The notes under the pieces are model-generated. The model worked only from the letters and a program-made list of their open reading frames with translations. It had not been told where the DNA came from and made no database searches. From Candidatus Nanoarchaeia archaeon (GTDB taxonomy: Archaea; Nanobdellota; Nanobdellia; Woesearchaeales; UBA10216): a DNA stretch of 43,858 bases. The DNA lies in the NCBI GenBank assembly GCA_028279045.1, contig JANQSZ010000009.1:1-43858 (forward strand), in the 5' to 3' direction. Numbering within the stretch: the first letter of the stretch is position 1; each line of letters starts with the position of its first letter. A program made the position numbers and the translations under genes. Shown here piece after piece: positions 23,942 through 30,929 of the stretch.

Positions 23942-26019
23942 GCTGCAGCCTCCAATATTTCTCGTGCAGTGTCAAGGTCTTCAAGTTCTCTCGCTGCGTA
24001 ACTAGCCACAACTGCCCAAGGAGCAAATTCAACAGTTGGATTGAGTGCAATCTGATCAGGCTTAACGACAAAATGTGGGTCTGTTTCACGTAATTGATCC
24101 GCGTAAAAAACTTCTATGCCATCTATGCCATATTGAGCCAGAATTGAAGAAACTTCTCCAACAGTTTCCCACTGAGCATCTGTGAGATTTCCTGCATATT
24201 CTGAATAATTGGTTGGTATTACATCAGCTACTGCCGAAACTGCAGAACCAATGTGCGAAGGTACGCCATAAACGCCTCCGTCTTCGCTATGATGATCAAC
24301 AATTCCCTCAACAAAGGAATCTTTTGCATTCTGAATTCGTGTTCTTGCATATCCTTCAATTGCACCTTCAGCTGCCGTTACAAGGCCTACTCCTACAACT
24401 CCTCCAAATTCTGCTGCGCCAGCAGCAGCAAGAGGCTCACTACCGGAGGCAGCTCCTGCAATCATGGTCACAGGGCCTGCTGCAAGAGCACCCAATGCGG
24501 TAATAGGTATTGCATATTCTTGTACCTTGTAATCATCCCAGTCATCGTCCTTGAATTTTCCTACAATTGAGGAAACTCCTCGACTGTATAGTTTTGCAAT
24601 CCCAGCCATTGCTCGTGGAAATAGAGATTTTTCAAAATTTGATTCAAATGCATTTCTTTCATCTCTTTGACTTCGTAAAAAATCTGCAAAGTGATCGGCA
24701 ATCCATTGCTCGTTTGGCGTTCCATCTGGATTAAGCAATGTACTGTTAATAAATCGATTATAATCTGACAGCCGTGTCGACAAGTTTAATCGACTCAAAT
24801 CTGTTTCTCCGCCGTGGCCAAGTTTCTTGGCTTCTTCTAGTGTGTATGCAATAACGTATTGCAATACTGGATCGTCAATGATAGTGTCTCGAGACCAAAC
24901 AGGGTCAAGTTCGTCAGAGTTCACAACACCTTCCAATCCAGGAACATCTATTGATGCAAGTCGAATTTCGTGGTTCAGGATATGTAATTTACCTGTTTCT
25001 GAACGACGTATGTGTCCTTGTATGCGATCAGTATCAATGATTCGTGCACCATTCTCTTCGGTAAGAAGAGGTTGATTGATCTTTGAAGTTCCGTTCTCTG
25101 TGTGTAAATAAATCGGTGTAGTAGAGTTGTATGTGCAATCTTCCTTAATTATGTCAACAAATCTATCAAAATTGATATCTGTGTCTTCAGGAAATTGAAT
25201 TTCTACTGACGTTCCATATTCTGTTCTGTTCGTCGGCTCAATATCATCGCGCTGCAAGTTGTTGTCAACAACAACTAAGCCTCCGCCGCCTTCAATTGCT
25301 TTAGTGTCGACGGTGACAGTTTCATGTCCAGCACCAAACGCGCTAACAGCGCCCATTCCGAATTTACCTGCAGCATGTTCTAAGTATTCATTCAGTGATT
25401 TGAAAAGATTAAAGTAAACACCGTCCAATGTTTCGGCAGTCATTCCTGTTCCAGTGTCTTCGACACGGAAGATTCGTGCTTCTTTGTCGACGGTGATATC
25501 AATTTGTGCATTTGGAATTGTTGCTGTTGCTGCAGCTGCATTCTGATACAATTCTCTAGCAAGATGTTCAGGAAATTCGAACTGTCCTGTCAGAACAGAC
25601 GAAATAAATTCGCGAAGTTGTGCAGGATTCTGTTCAGCCTGCTGGTATTGAGTTGAAATGGATTGCATGCGAGTTTGCTGTTCTTCTCGACGGGCCATAG
25701 TTTCTTCAACTAATTGTTCTAGCTCGGTTAAATCAACAGCACTCTCTACAGCACTTCGTTCCTTGTACAATGTTCCCATTGCATGGGCGACTTCTTCCGG
25801 CGCAAAGTACGCTGCTTTCCAATATTTATCGTTAGGATTAAAAACTTCGGGTGCATGCACGATGAGTCGCTCATCTGGTGAAAATCTGTTTCGCGCAGAA
25901 TTAGCTGCCTCTAAGTCGGAAAGAACGCTAAGCTCAGGGTGGTAAACAAGGGTGTGTATTGGTTTACCTCGTAGCTGAACACCTGCCCGTCCTGCTAATC
26001 TACCGAGTGCATTAAGCAT
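23938..26019 (-). CDS. GHKL/Hsp90-like ATPase with membrane segments
   Basis: 693 residues. The Bergerat ATP-binding fold is intact: N-box with E156 and N160 (LARELYQNAAAA), G1 box DTGTGM at 188-193, and G2 GKFGMGAVSAFG at 218-229. Its order and spacing resemble the Hsp90/MutL/topoisomerase VI-type folds. The N-terminal 110 residues are a separate region containing EEVAHAMG. A hydrophobic stretch at about 500-560 (ITALGALAAGPVTMIAGAAS and VVGVGLVTAAEGAI) could form two membrane helices. I chose the ATG at 26019 because AAGGAGG lies 6-12 bases upstream and it overlaps the stop of the ribbon-helix-helix gene; the longer frame is an artefact. I know of no family with this whole architecture. Confidence 0.82.
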   Translation of the reverse strand: MLNALGRLAGRAGVQLRGKPIHTLVYHPELSVLSDLEAANSARNRFSPDERLIVHAPEVFNPNDKYWKAAYFAPEEVAHAMGTLYKERSAVESAVDLTELEQLVEETMARREEQQTRMQSISTQYQQAEQNPAQLREFISSVLTGQFEFPEHLARELYQNAAAATATIPNAQIDITVDKEARIFRVEDTGTGMTAETLDGVYFNLFKSLNEYLEHAAGKFGMGAVSAFGAGHETVTVDTKAIEGGGGLVVVDNNLQRDDIEPTNRTEYGTSVEIQFPEDTDINFDRFVDIIKEDCTYNSTTPIYLHTENGTSKINQPLLTEENGARIIDTDRIQGHIRRSETGKLHILNHEIRLASIDVPGLEGVVNSDELDPVWSRDTIIDDPVLQYVIAYTLEEAKKLGHGGETDLSRLNLSTRLSDYNRFINSTLLNPDGTPNEQWIADHFADFLRSQRDERNAFESNFEKSLFPRAMAGIAKLYSRGVSSIVGKFKDDDWDDYKVQEYAIPITALGALAAGPVTMIAGAASGSEPLAAAGAAEFGGVVGVGLVTAAEGAIEGYARTRIQNAKDSFVEGIVDHHSEDGGVYGVPSHIGSAVSAVADVIPTNYSEYAGNLTDAQWETVGEVSSILAQYGIDGIEVFYADQLRETDPHFVVKPDQIALNPTVEFAPWAVVASYAARELEDLDTAREILEAAA

Positions 26020-26155
26020 TTGTATCCTCCTTGAGAAGTTCGTTAGATGCATACTCTATAAAATGACTTACATTGCGATACCGTCCTTGCTCTACTCTGC
26101 TAAGTATTGCAGCAGCAGTATCTTCGTCGACGGTAATGGATAGTTTGCGTTTCAT
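26012..26155 (-). CDS. Ribbon-helix-helix (CopG/Arc-like) small DNA-binding protein
   Basis: 47 residues: a basic beta-strand (KRKLSITVDED) followed by two helices (AAAILSRVEQGRY and VSHFIEYASNELLKED). This is the ribbon-helix-helix plan of CopG/MetJ/Arc repressors and many antitoxins. Its stop codon lies within the start of the GHKL ATPase gene (ATGCTTAATG), so the two are translationally coupled. A TATA box at 26182-26189 lies about 30 bases before its ATG. It probably autoregulates the three-gene unit by binding near that promoter. The frame is too short for most gene finders. Confidence 0.8.
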   Translation of the reverse strand: MKRKLSITVDEDTAAAILSRVEQGRYRNVSHFIEYASNELLKEDTNA

Positions 26156-26181
26156 CCTACCCAGCACTACCCAGTACCACT

Positions 26182-26189
26182 ATTTAAAC
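26182..26189 (-). promoter_or_regulatory. TATA box of the RHH-GHKL-transglutaminase unit
   Basis: ATTTAAAC-like element (AGTTTAAATA on the minus strand), centred about 30 bases before the ATG at 26155. Confidence 0.5.
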
Positions 26190-26575
26190 TTTTCTATTTG
26201 TTGTCACTGTATAGTGGTATATAGTATGTAGCGTATCTATGTGTACAGTATTCACTCTCACTTTCTCACTCTCTTGGCTGGTGCCTAACGCCTTTACTTA
26301 TAAAGCAGTGAGTGTGCGCAGCATACTTGCCCAAAAACACTGTTTCACTACTGCTACAATATCGATATTCCATCGACACTTTCCTTTCCTCCACAACATG
26401 AAATAACTATCCAAAAGTATAATAAAACTATTAAGCAATAACCGCTATTTTTATTCCATACAGCATCACAATAATTAAGAATAAATTAAAACATTTATTA
26501 TCTACAACAGAATACAAACACTTATATAGTCATAAGATTAGTAACTGGTAAGTAACTACATATTAGGGGTGGAAA
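26190..26575. other. AT-rich intergenic region of about 385 bases
   Basis: No convincing protein gene is visible. A near-palindromic TATA-like element (ACTTATAAAG) occurs at about 26297-26306 with no ATG 25-30 bases downstream on the plus strand, so it could drive a small RNA in either direction; this is speculative. The right part (26400-26520) is strongly AT-rich. The promoter of the next gene (TTATATAG at 26522-26529) and its GGGGTGG Shine-Dalgarno (26564-26571) lie at the end. I see no tRNA fold. Confidence 0.4.
26522..26529 (+). promoter_or_regulatory. TATA box of the 71-residue coiled-coil gene
   Basis: TTATATAG, predicting a start near 26552 and a 24-base leader ending in GGGGTGGAAA before the ATG at 26576. 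Confidence 0.55.
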
Positions 26576-26791
26576 ATGACTGATTTCAAGCAAAAAACCA
26601 TTCAAAGCTTCCAACAGGCACGTTCAGATCATGAACAGCTGAAGGACAGCACAGACCAGTGGGTAAATTACCTTGAAGAGCAAAACCAGCATCTTCAATA
26701 CCGTATTGCACAGCTAGAAGCCAAAATTTCGGGCTTTGAGCTTGTGATGTCCTCAGTTTTGGATTCCAAGCCAAAGAAAAAAAGAAATTAG
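26576..26791 (+). CDS. Small coiled-coil protein, 71 residues
   Basis: A single long helix with heptad character (WVNYLEEQNQHLQYRIAQLE, AKISGFELVMSSVLD) and a lysine-rich C-terminus (KPKKKRN). The basic tail could bind nucleic acid or acidic partners. The start is well supported: GGGGTGG lies 5 bases before the ATG and a TATA box lies upstream. I do not recognise the family. Confidence 0.6.
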   Translation: MTDFKQKTIQSFQQARSDHEQLKDSTDQWVNYLEEQNQHLQYRIAQLEAKISGFELVMSSVLDSKPKKKRN

Positions 26792-26852
26792 GCACCATAT
26801 GGTGAGATACGAAAAAGTGAGCTTTCTTCATTTTTTTATCAATTTCAGAAAC

Positions 26853-26860
26853 ATTTATAT
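26853..26860 (+). promoter_or_regulatory. TATA box of the PLDc_N-like gene
   Basis: ATTTATAT centred about 23 bases before the ATG at 26879 and 29 before an in-frame ATG at 26885. Either may be the leaderless start. Confidence 0.5.
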
Positions 26861-26878
26861 CACTGCAATTTCAAAGTA

Positions 26879-27139
26879 ATGTTTATGTTGTTACAAACCG
26901 CTTCTGACGTTAGCGCAACCGCAGCTTTTGGAGGCATTGCAATCATGATTATTTTATTTTGGTTAGTAATGATTGGAATTAGTATTGCTGCAACAATCTT
27001 TTGGGTTTGGATGCTTATCGACGCAATTCAAAGAAAGTTTCCAAACGAAAACGACAAAGTATTGTGGATACTTGTCATACTTCTCGCCGGTGGAATCGGC
27101 GCAATAATCTATTACTTCGTTGTAAAGCATCAGAAGTAA
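26879..27139 (+). CDS. Small membrane protein with a PLDc_N-like domain
   Basis: 86 residues with two or three hydrophobic helices. The signature WVWMLIDAIQRKFPNENDKV followed by LWILVILLAGGIGAIIYYFV is the phospholipase D N-terminal-type domain (PLDc_N, PF13396), found alone in many small proteins and at the start of cardiolipin synthases. As a stand-alone protein its role is unknown. The ATG at 26885 would shorten it by two residues. Confidence 0.78.
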   Translation: MFMLLQTASDVSATAAFGGIAIMIILFWLVMIGISIAATIFWVWMLIDAIQRKFPNENDKVLWILVILLAGGIGAIIYYFVVKHQK

Positions 27140-27144
27140 CAAGA

Positions 27145-27152
27145 ATTATATA
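27145..27152 (+). promoter_or_regulatory. TATA box of the DUF3800-like operon
   Basis: ATTATATA-like element at 27145-27152. It predicts a start near 27175 and a leader of about 75 bases before the chosen ATG at 27249. An in-frame TTG at 27174 lies at leaderless distance and is an alternative. Confidence 0.4.
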
Positions 27153-27248
27153 GCAAAACAGTTGCACTTTTTTTTGATAACGGTGTTAATACGATTGCAA
27201 CAACAGGCATCGCCTACAGTTCTGCGAGACGAACTGCGGGAGGGCGCT

Positions 27249-27842
27249 ATGCAATTATACATCGATGAATCTACTGGTGGTCAAGGAACAGGGCCGCAAG
27301 TAATGGTTAACGCAGGAATTCTCTCGACGCAGTTAGACGCTGCATTAGTTAACCCTACTGCCCTACATAAAGAAATCATCCCTCCAGAATCACGTGAGGA
27401 TCCCCTTGCATACATCGCAAGAATCACTCGGGAAAAGATGTATTTCGCTACTACAGAAATGCCGCGACATCAAGCATACGTCGACAGAGTTGAAGGGCCA
27501 TGGGTGGCAAACACCGCTGCAATCATTGACGGTGTCGTAGAACGTTTTCCTGGTACAGATATTGATGTTGTTGTTGATGGCTGCGACGTACCAGTAAGCA
27601 AAGGGCGTTACACCGGAACACGACAAGAACGTCTGGAAGGAATCCTGCCTGAAACATCACGACTACAATTTCTCTGGGTAGAGTCCGGCGACAAATATGT
27701 TCTTGGTTTGAATGCAGCACACCATATGGTCGGCGCGCTACGCCTTTCTGAACGAAACGGGAAAACTCTTGTAGATGCAATTCGCGATCAACGACTGGAT
27801 CCTGAACCGTTCGCAACAAAACTCAACATACATTACAGCTAG
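27249..27842 (+). CDS. DUF3800-like protein (RNase H-fold), copy 1
   Basis: 197 residues. It opens with MQLYIDESTGG, the acidic DES motif that starts DUF3800 proteins, and ends with a KYVLGLNAAHHMVGALRL region in place of the usual second and third acidic sites. A VVVDGCDVP segment lies in between. DUF3800 proteins have an RNase H-like fold and are common in defence and mobile-element contexts, but their activity is unclear. The ATG at 27249 is preceded by GGGAGGG and fits the family start. An upstream extension in the same frame to 27174 is possible because a TATA box sits 25 bases before a TTG there. Confidence 0.62.
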   Translation: MQLYIDESTGGQGTGPQVMVNAGILSTQLDAALVNPTALHKEIIPPESREDPLAYIARITREKMYFATTEMPRHQAYVDRVEGPWVANTAAIIDGVVERFPGTDIDVVVDGCDVPVSKGRYTGTRQERLEGILPETSRLQFLWVESGDKYVLGLNAAHHMVGALRLSERNGKTLVDAIRDQRLDPEPFATKLNIHYS

Positions 27843-27843
27843 C

Positions 27844-28533
27844 ATGGTCAACGGAAACATTCTGAGCATTGGAATTGACGAATCCGGCAATGCGAATTTA
27901 GGCAAGCCTTTTGTCGTCGTTGCTGCGTACGATGAAGGTATTGAAAGTCTCTTCCCATCAGATCAAATTCGAGGAAAAGGCAGACCAATTGATCAAGTTC
28001 GTGCACAGCCATCTAGAAAACTGCGCCGTCGGAAAATATGGCAGCCAGAATACAAGTGGACAACAAATTCTCCTAATCCTGAAGAAAGAAGAGAACTCCG
28101 TTTTGGTGAAACTCTGCTTGCTGATGATTCTCGCATGTTTGATTATGATTTCAAGTTCGTTGGAGTTTCCGACGTAAACGAGAATTATGAACAACTTTGG
28201 CGTGACGCAGCATACGAACTAATTCGGGAAATTGTTGAAACAACAGATCACAATAGCATTTATGTGAAAGTTGACGGGTCTCATCTGCATATCGACAAAA
28301 ATGTCGACAATGGCGCAAGCAGATTCGTAGGTTTACGTAGACGCTTGGAAAGTATTGATGCAGACATCAGCATAGCATTCAAGGAATATGCAGATACCCA
28401 CTATCCGCTTGTTAACGCAGCAGATTTTATTGCATTCCAGCTCTATCAAGCAATGCAGAAACGCCAGGGCTGGCAAGACCTCACAATCCCAGAAAGAGTT
28501 TGGCTTCCATACCAAAGACTTATGAATGAGTAG
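27844..28533 (+). CDS. DUF3800-like protein (RNase H-fold), copy 2
   Basis: 229 residues. The start MVNGNILSIGIDESGNANLG carries the DES motif at 12-14. A middle strand, IYVKVDGSHLHIDKN, and a terminal segment, THYPLVNAADFIAFQLYQAM, match DUF3800/RNase H-like topology, with an aspartate in NAAD as in active members. It begins one base after the stop of copy 1, so the two are certainly co-translated. Copy 2 keeps more of the acidic set than copy 1 and may be the catalytic partner; this is inference. Confidence 0.68.
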   Translation: MVNGNILSIGIDESGNANLGKPFVVVAAYDEGIESLFPSDQIRGKGRPIDQVRAQPSRKLRRRKIWQPEYKWTTNSPNPEERRELRFGETLLADDSRMFDYDFKFVGVSDVNENYEQLWRDAAYELIREIVETTDHNSIYVKVDGSHLHIDKNVDNGASRFVGLRRRLESIDADISIAFKEYADTHYPLVNAADFIAFQLYQAMQKRQGWQDLTIPERVWLPYQRLMNE

Positions 28534-28563
28534 AATTCTGAAAGAGGAAAGGAGGTTATCACA

Positions 28564-28779
28564 ATGCAAGACTTTCAACAACAAGGAATACCACAGGCAC
28601 CGCCACCACCAACAGCAACTCCACCGCCGCAACCACCAATGGATCCGGAAGGCGAGGACGAAGATGACGATGACGACGAGGATGATTCCGTCGAGGACAT
28701 CTTGGAAGACATGGCAGATAGTTTGGAAGAAATTTCCGACAGCCTAAAACAAATCGTTCAAATTCTTCAACAACGATGA
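28564..28779 (+). CDS. Small proline-rich acidic coiled-coil protein
   Basis: 71 residues: a glutamine/proline-rich start (QGIPQAPPPPTATPPPQPP), an uninterrupted acidic run of about 16 residues (mostly D and E), and an amphipathic helix (ILEDMADSLEEISDSLKQIV). A strong AAAGGAGG Shine-Dalgarno lies upstream. It overlaps the next gene by 4 bases and lies 30 bases after the DUF3800-like pair, so all four genes probably form one operon. Acidic, DNA-mimic-like composition is notable, but no function is assigned. Confidence 0.6.
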   Translation: MQDFQQQGIPQAPPPPTATPPPQPPMDPEGEDEDDDDDEDDSVEDILEDMADSLEEISDSLKQIVQILQQR

Positions 28780-29216
28780 AACTTTTTCTTTTTTTCCTCT
28801 TTATCATCATGATTACTTCAGCAACAGCACTTTCCGAGGAAGAGTTCCACGCAAAAGTTCTTGAACAAAAAGAAGATTCTGTTGGTAAAACATTACGCGC
28901 TCCAGTTTCGTTCATGTTCGGCAATGAGAGAACAAACATAGTCATCGAAACAATTAGCGACGAATGGAAAGCAAATGTCATTACAGAAAACGGCAAGATT
29001 ATCGACGTCGGCTTTGATCACGTTGACGACGCTACTATTTTAGTTACATCAAATCCTGAAACCGTCGACGCAATTGACGAAGCAGAAGATCCGTTACCAG
29101 TTTTCTTAGACGCCCTAAATAGCAATGAAATTTCTGTAGAAGCATTTACAACATCAAATAAAATAAAATTAGCAGTTGCCAAATCAGCAACTGCAGTTAT
29201 GTCTTGGTTTGTTTAA
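28776..29216 (+). CDS. Exported protein with an SCP2-like domain
   Basis: 146 residues. An N-terminal signal (LFLFFLFIIMITSATALS) is followed by a domain of about 120 residues. The pattern GKIIDVGFDHVDDATILVTS, then AIDEAEDPLPVFLDALNSNE, then ISVEAFTTSNKIKLAVAKSA resembles SCP2-type lipid-binding domains, but the match is by pattern only. The ATG overlaps the preceding stop by 4 bases (ATGA). The stop shares TTAA with the convergent zinc-finger gene. Confidence 0.55.
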   Translation: MKLFLFFLFIIMITSATALSEEEFHAKVLEQKEDSVGKTLRAPVSFMFGNERTNIVIETISDEWKANVITENGKIIDVGFDHVDDATILVTSNPETVDAIDEAEDPLPVFLDALNSNEISVEAFTTSNKIKLAVAKSATAVMSWFV

Positions 29217-29575
29217 ACGCGTTTCAAACAATCGCAAGCACGGTAACCAGCATTGAATGCTTTGCTCTTTGTTGCAAATACAACCTTGCTCTTTGGCTTG
29301 ATGTTCTTTCCAAATGGGCAGTTTGTTGTATGTACACTCTTGCCAGTCTTGCTCGCAACGTAACTCTTTCGAGTCCGCTTAACAGGATGACTTGTAGTCA
29401 ACTTGTGAGCTTTCATAGCATTGTACAAAGCTGTTTCTTGAGCACGAAGCTCGCCCAACATTTCCATGATGCGTTCTTGGCTCTGTGATAGCTGAGTCAT
29501 AGTATCTTGCATCATGATGATGTCGCTCTTCACCATCTTAAACGAATGTAGTACGTTTGATTCTAGTTGATTCAT
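29213..29575 (-). CDS. Coiled-coil protein with an Ada-type zinc-binding-like C-terminus
   Basis: 120 residues. Residues 1-60 form a coiled coil (MTQLSQSQERIMEMLGELRA). Residues of about 72-120 match the Ada metal-binding fold: SYVASKTGKSVHTTNCPFGK, then VVFATKSKAFNAGYRACDCL, with cysteines in TNCPF and ACDC. In Ada proteins the four-cysteine site binds zinc and repairs methyl phosphotriesters; stand-alone copies occur with unknown roles. Here only three cysteines plus a histidine are evident, so a C3H site is likely. GGTGATT precedes the ATG at 29575, and a TATA box lies at 29609-29617. Confidence 0.65.
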   Translation of the reverse strand: MNQLESNVLHSFKMVKSDIIMMQDTMTQLSQSQERIMEMLGELRAQETALYNAMKAHKLTTSHPVKRTRKSYVASKTGKSVHTTNCPFGKNIKPKSKVVFATKSKAFNAGYRACDCLKRV

Positions 29576-29608
29576 AGGTAATCACCAATAAGAGCTATTA
29601 AATACCCA

Positions 29609-29617
29609 TTTATAAAG
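29609..29617 (-). promoter_or_regulatory. TATA box of the Ada-type zinc gene
   Basis: TTTATAAAG, predicting a start near 29587 and a leader of about 12 bases with GGTGATT. Confidence 0.55.
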
Positions 29618-29657
29618 CTTTCGATGTGTTGCCCCTCAAAAGTAGGGACAAACACTA

Positions 29658-29665
29658 TATTTATA
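29658..29665 (+). promoter_or_regulatory. TATA box of the 411-residue membrane protein
   Basis: TATTTATA-like element centred 28 bases before the ATG at 29690; supports a leaderless start. Confidence 0.5.
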
Positions 29666-29689
29666 TGCAACCGCCCCACCCTCCACACT

Positions 29690-30925
29690 ATGCCTAGGGA
29701 AACACACAGTCAACAAAGGAGACGTCGCAGAGAAGAACGTGAGCAAGCAGCTCAGAGAAGCACGTTGTTCACTCCGCGCAGAGCACTTGGAGGCTTGGCA
29801 GCTCTTATTGGTGCGGCTGCAATAGCAATCGCAGTTACTAGTTCGCCGCGATCCGATGAACCACACATTGTGACCCTGCCAACACAGGCTGCTACTCAAG
29901 CAGCAACATCTGTTCCTTACGTGTCTCCATCTCCAACGGCCACTCCTGAACTAGCAAGAGAACTACCTACAATCGAATATGGTGCTTCTATTGCAGACAA
30001 CCAGATTGACGAAATACGTGTTGATTTGGAATCAAGCCTTGCAGATATCTTGGATGAAGGGATTCAAGAGCTTGGGTTACCTCTTTCTACTCAGGTATCA
30101 ACCGTATATGTTACAGAGGCTCGGACGCTTATTGCACCTCTATCAGGTGCACCTGATTTAGACTTAGCACTTACTGTTGCTGAGGAGATGGGAAGCTTCT
30201 ATACTTTTCTTTCGGACGAGAACTTTCGCAAACCTGATTTGCTGGTGAGTTTTCCCGAATCATCAGAAGAGTTTGATAGCATTAGCAGCATTTATACTCG
30301 TCTGGATGAGGTGGTTGTTGACGATACTTTTGAGGTAGCAATTATAGAAACTGCGGTAGTTCAATATGTGGTGGAAGGAGAGTTTTCTTCTTCTCAAGGC
30401 AATACGCCATTTGAAATGCGGCGAACTGCCCAGTATTCTGCTGGTGCATCAGGTCGGATTTACGAAGGGGCCCTTGATTCAGACGGTTGGGATGTGTCTG
30501 TTGACGTCAATCCAATTCAGTGGTCAACTGGTGTTGGTTCTGAGCCAGCCTACAGTGCACTTTCTTCAGAATTACTGTATCGCTTGGTCGCTCCAGTTAC
30601 AGCACAGAATATCGAAGTTCATCTAAACACAGTGTCCGCCGATCTCAGCGAATTCTCAACAATAACTTTAGATTGGATCCAACGAGAAGTCTATTTCGTT
30701 GAAGCAGTGAACCAGTTGTTCCTAGAGCATCAAACAAACTCAGGATTAATCCCATGGGAACCAGATTATACTGGCGATCGAGCTCGGTTTGACAATGATG
30801 ATTTCAAACACGTAAAAGATCGCATCAAAGAGTTGACAGTTCCGGTAGCAGTGCAGCTCTACCTTGAAGATCCTACCCAAATATTTGATGAATTAAAAAA
30901 TCTAGGAAACGATCAGTTTACGTAA
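29690..30925 (+). CDS. Membrane-anchored protein, unknown extracytoplasmic domain
   Basis: 411 residues. A basic cytosolic N-terminus (SQQRRRRREEREQAAQR) precedes one helix (LGGLAALIGAAAIAIAV). A low-complexity T/P/A/S linker (PTQAATQAATSVPYVSPSPT) follows, then a folded domain of about 320 residues with segments such as STVYVTEARTLIAPLSG, VAIIETAVVQYVVEG and LDWIQREVYFVEAVNQLFLE. Topology is one helix with the bulk outside. I do not recognise the family. The next gene starts 4 bases after its stop. The frame upstream to 29624 is not part of the protein given the TATA position. Confidence 0.62.
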   Translation: MPRETHSQQRRRRREEREQAAQRSTLFTPRRALGGLAALIGAAAIAIAVTSSPRSDEPHIVTLPTQAATQAATSVPYVSPSPTATPELARELPTIEYGASIADNQIDEIRVDLESSLADILDEGIQELGLPLSTQVSTVYVTEARTLIAPLSGAPDLDLALTVAEEMGSFYTFLSDENFRKPDLLVSFPESSEEFDSISSIYTRLDEVVVDDTFEVAIIETAVVQYVVEGEFSSSQGNTPFEMRRTAQYSAGASGRIYEGALDSDGWDVSVDVNPIQWSTGVGSEPAYSALSSELLYRLVAPVTAQNIEVHLNTVSADLSEFSTITLDWIQREVYFVEAVNQLFLEHQTNSGLIPWEPDYTGDRARFDNDDFKHVKDRIKELTVPVAVQLYLEDPTQIFDELKNLGNDQFT

Positions 30926-30929
30926 ATCA

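Noticed and set aside
24213-24570. Plus-strand frames inside the ATPase gene
   Set aside because: Compositionally biased (Q/L or S/C rich) shadows of the GHKL gene without promoter or Shine-Dalgarno.
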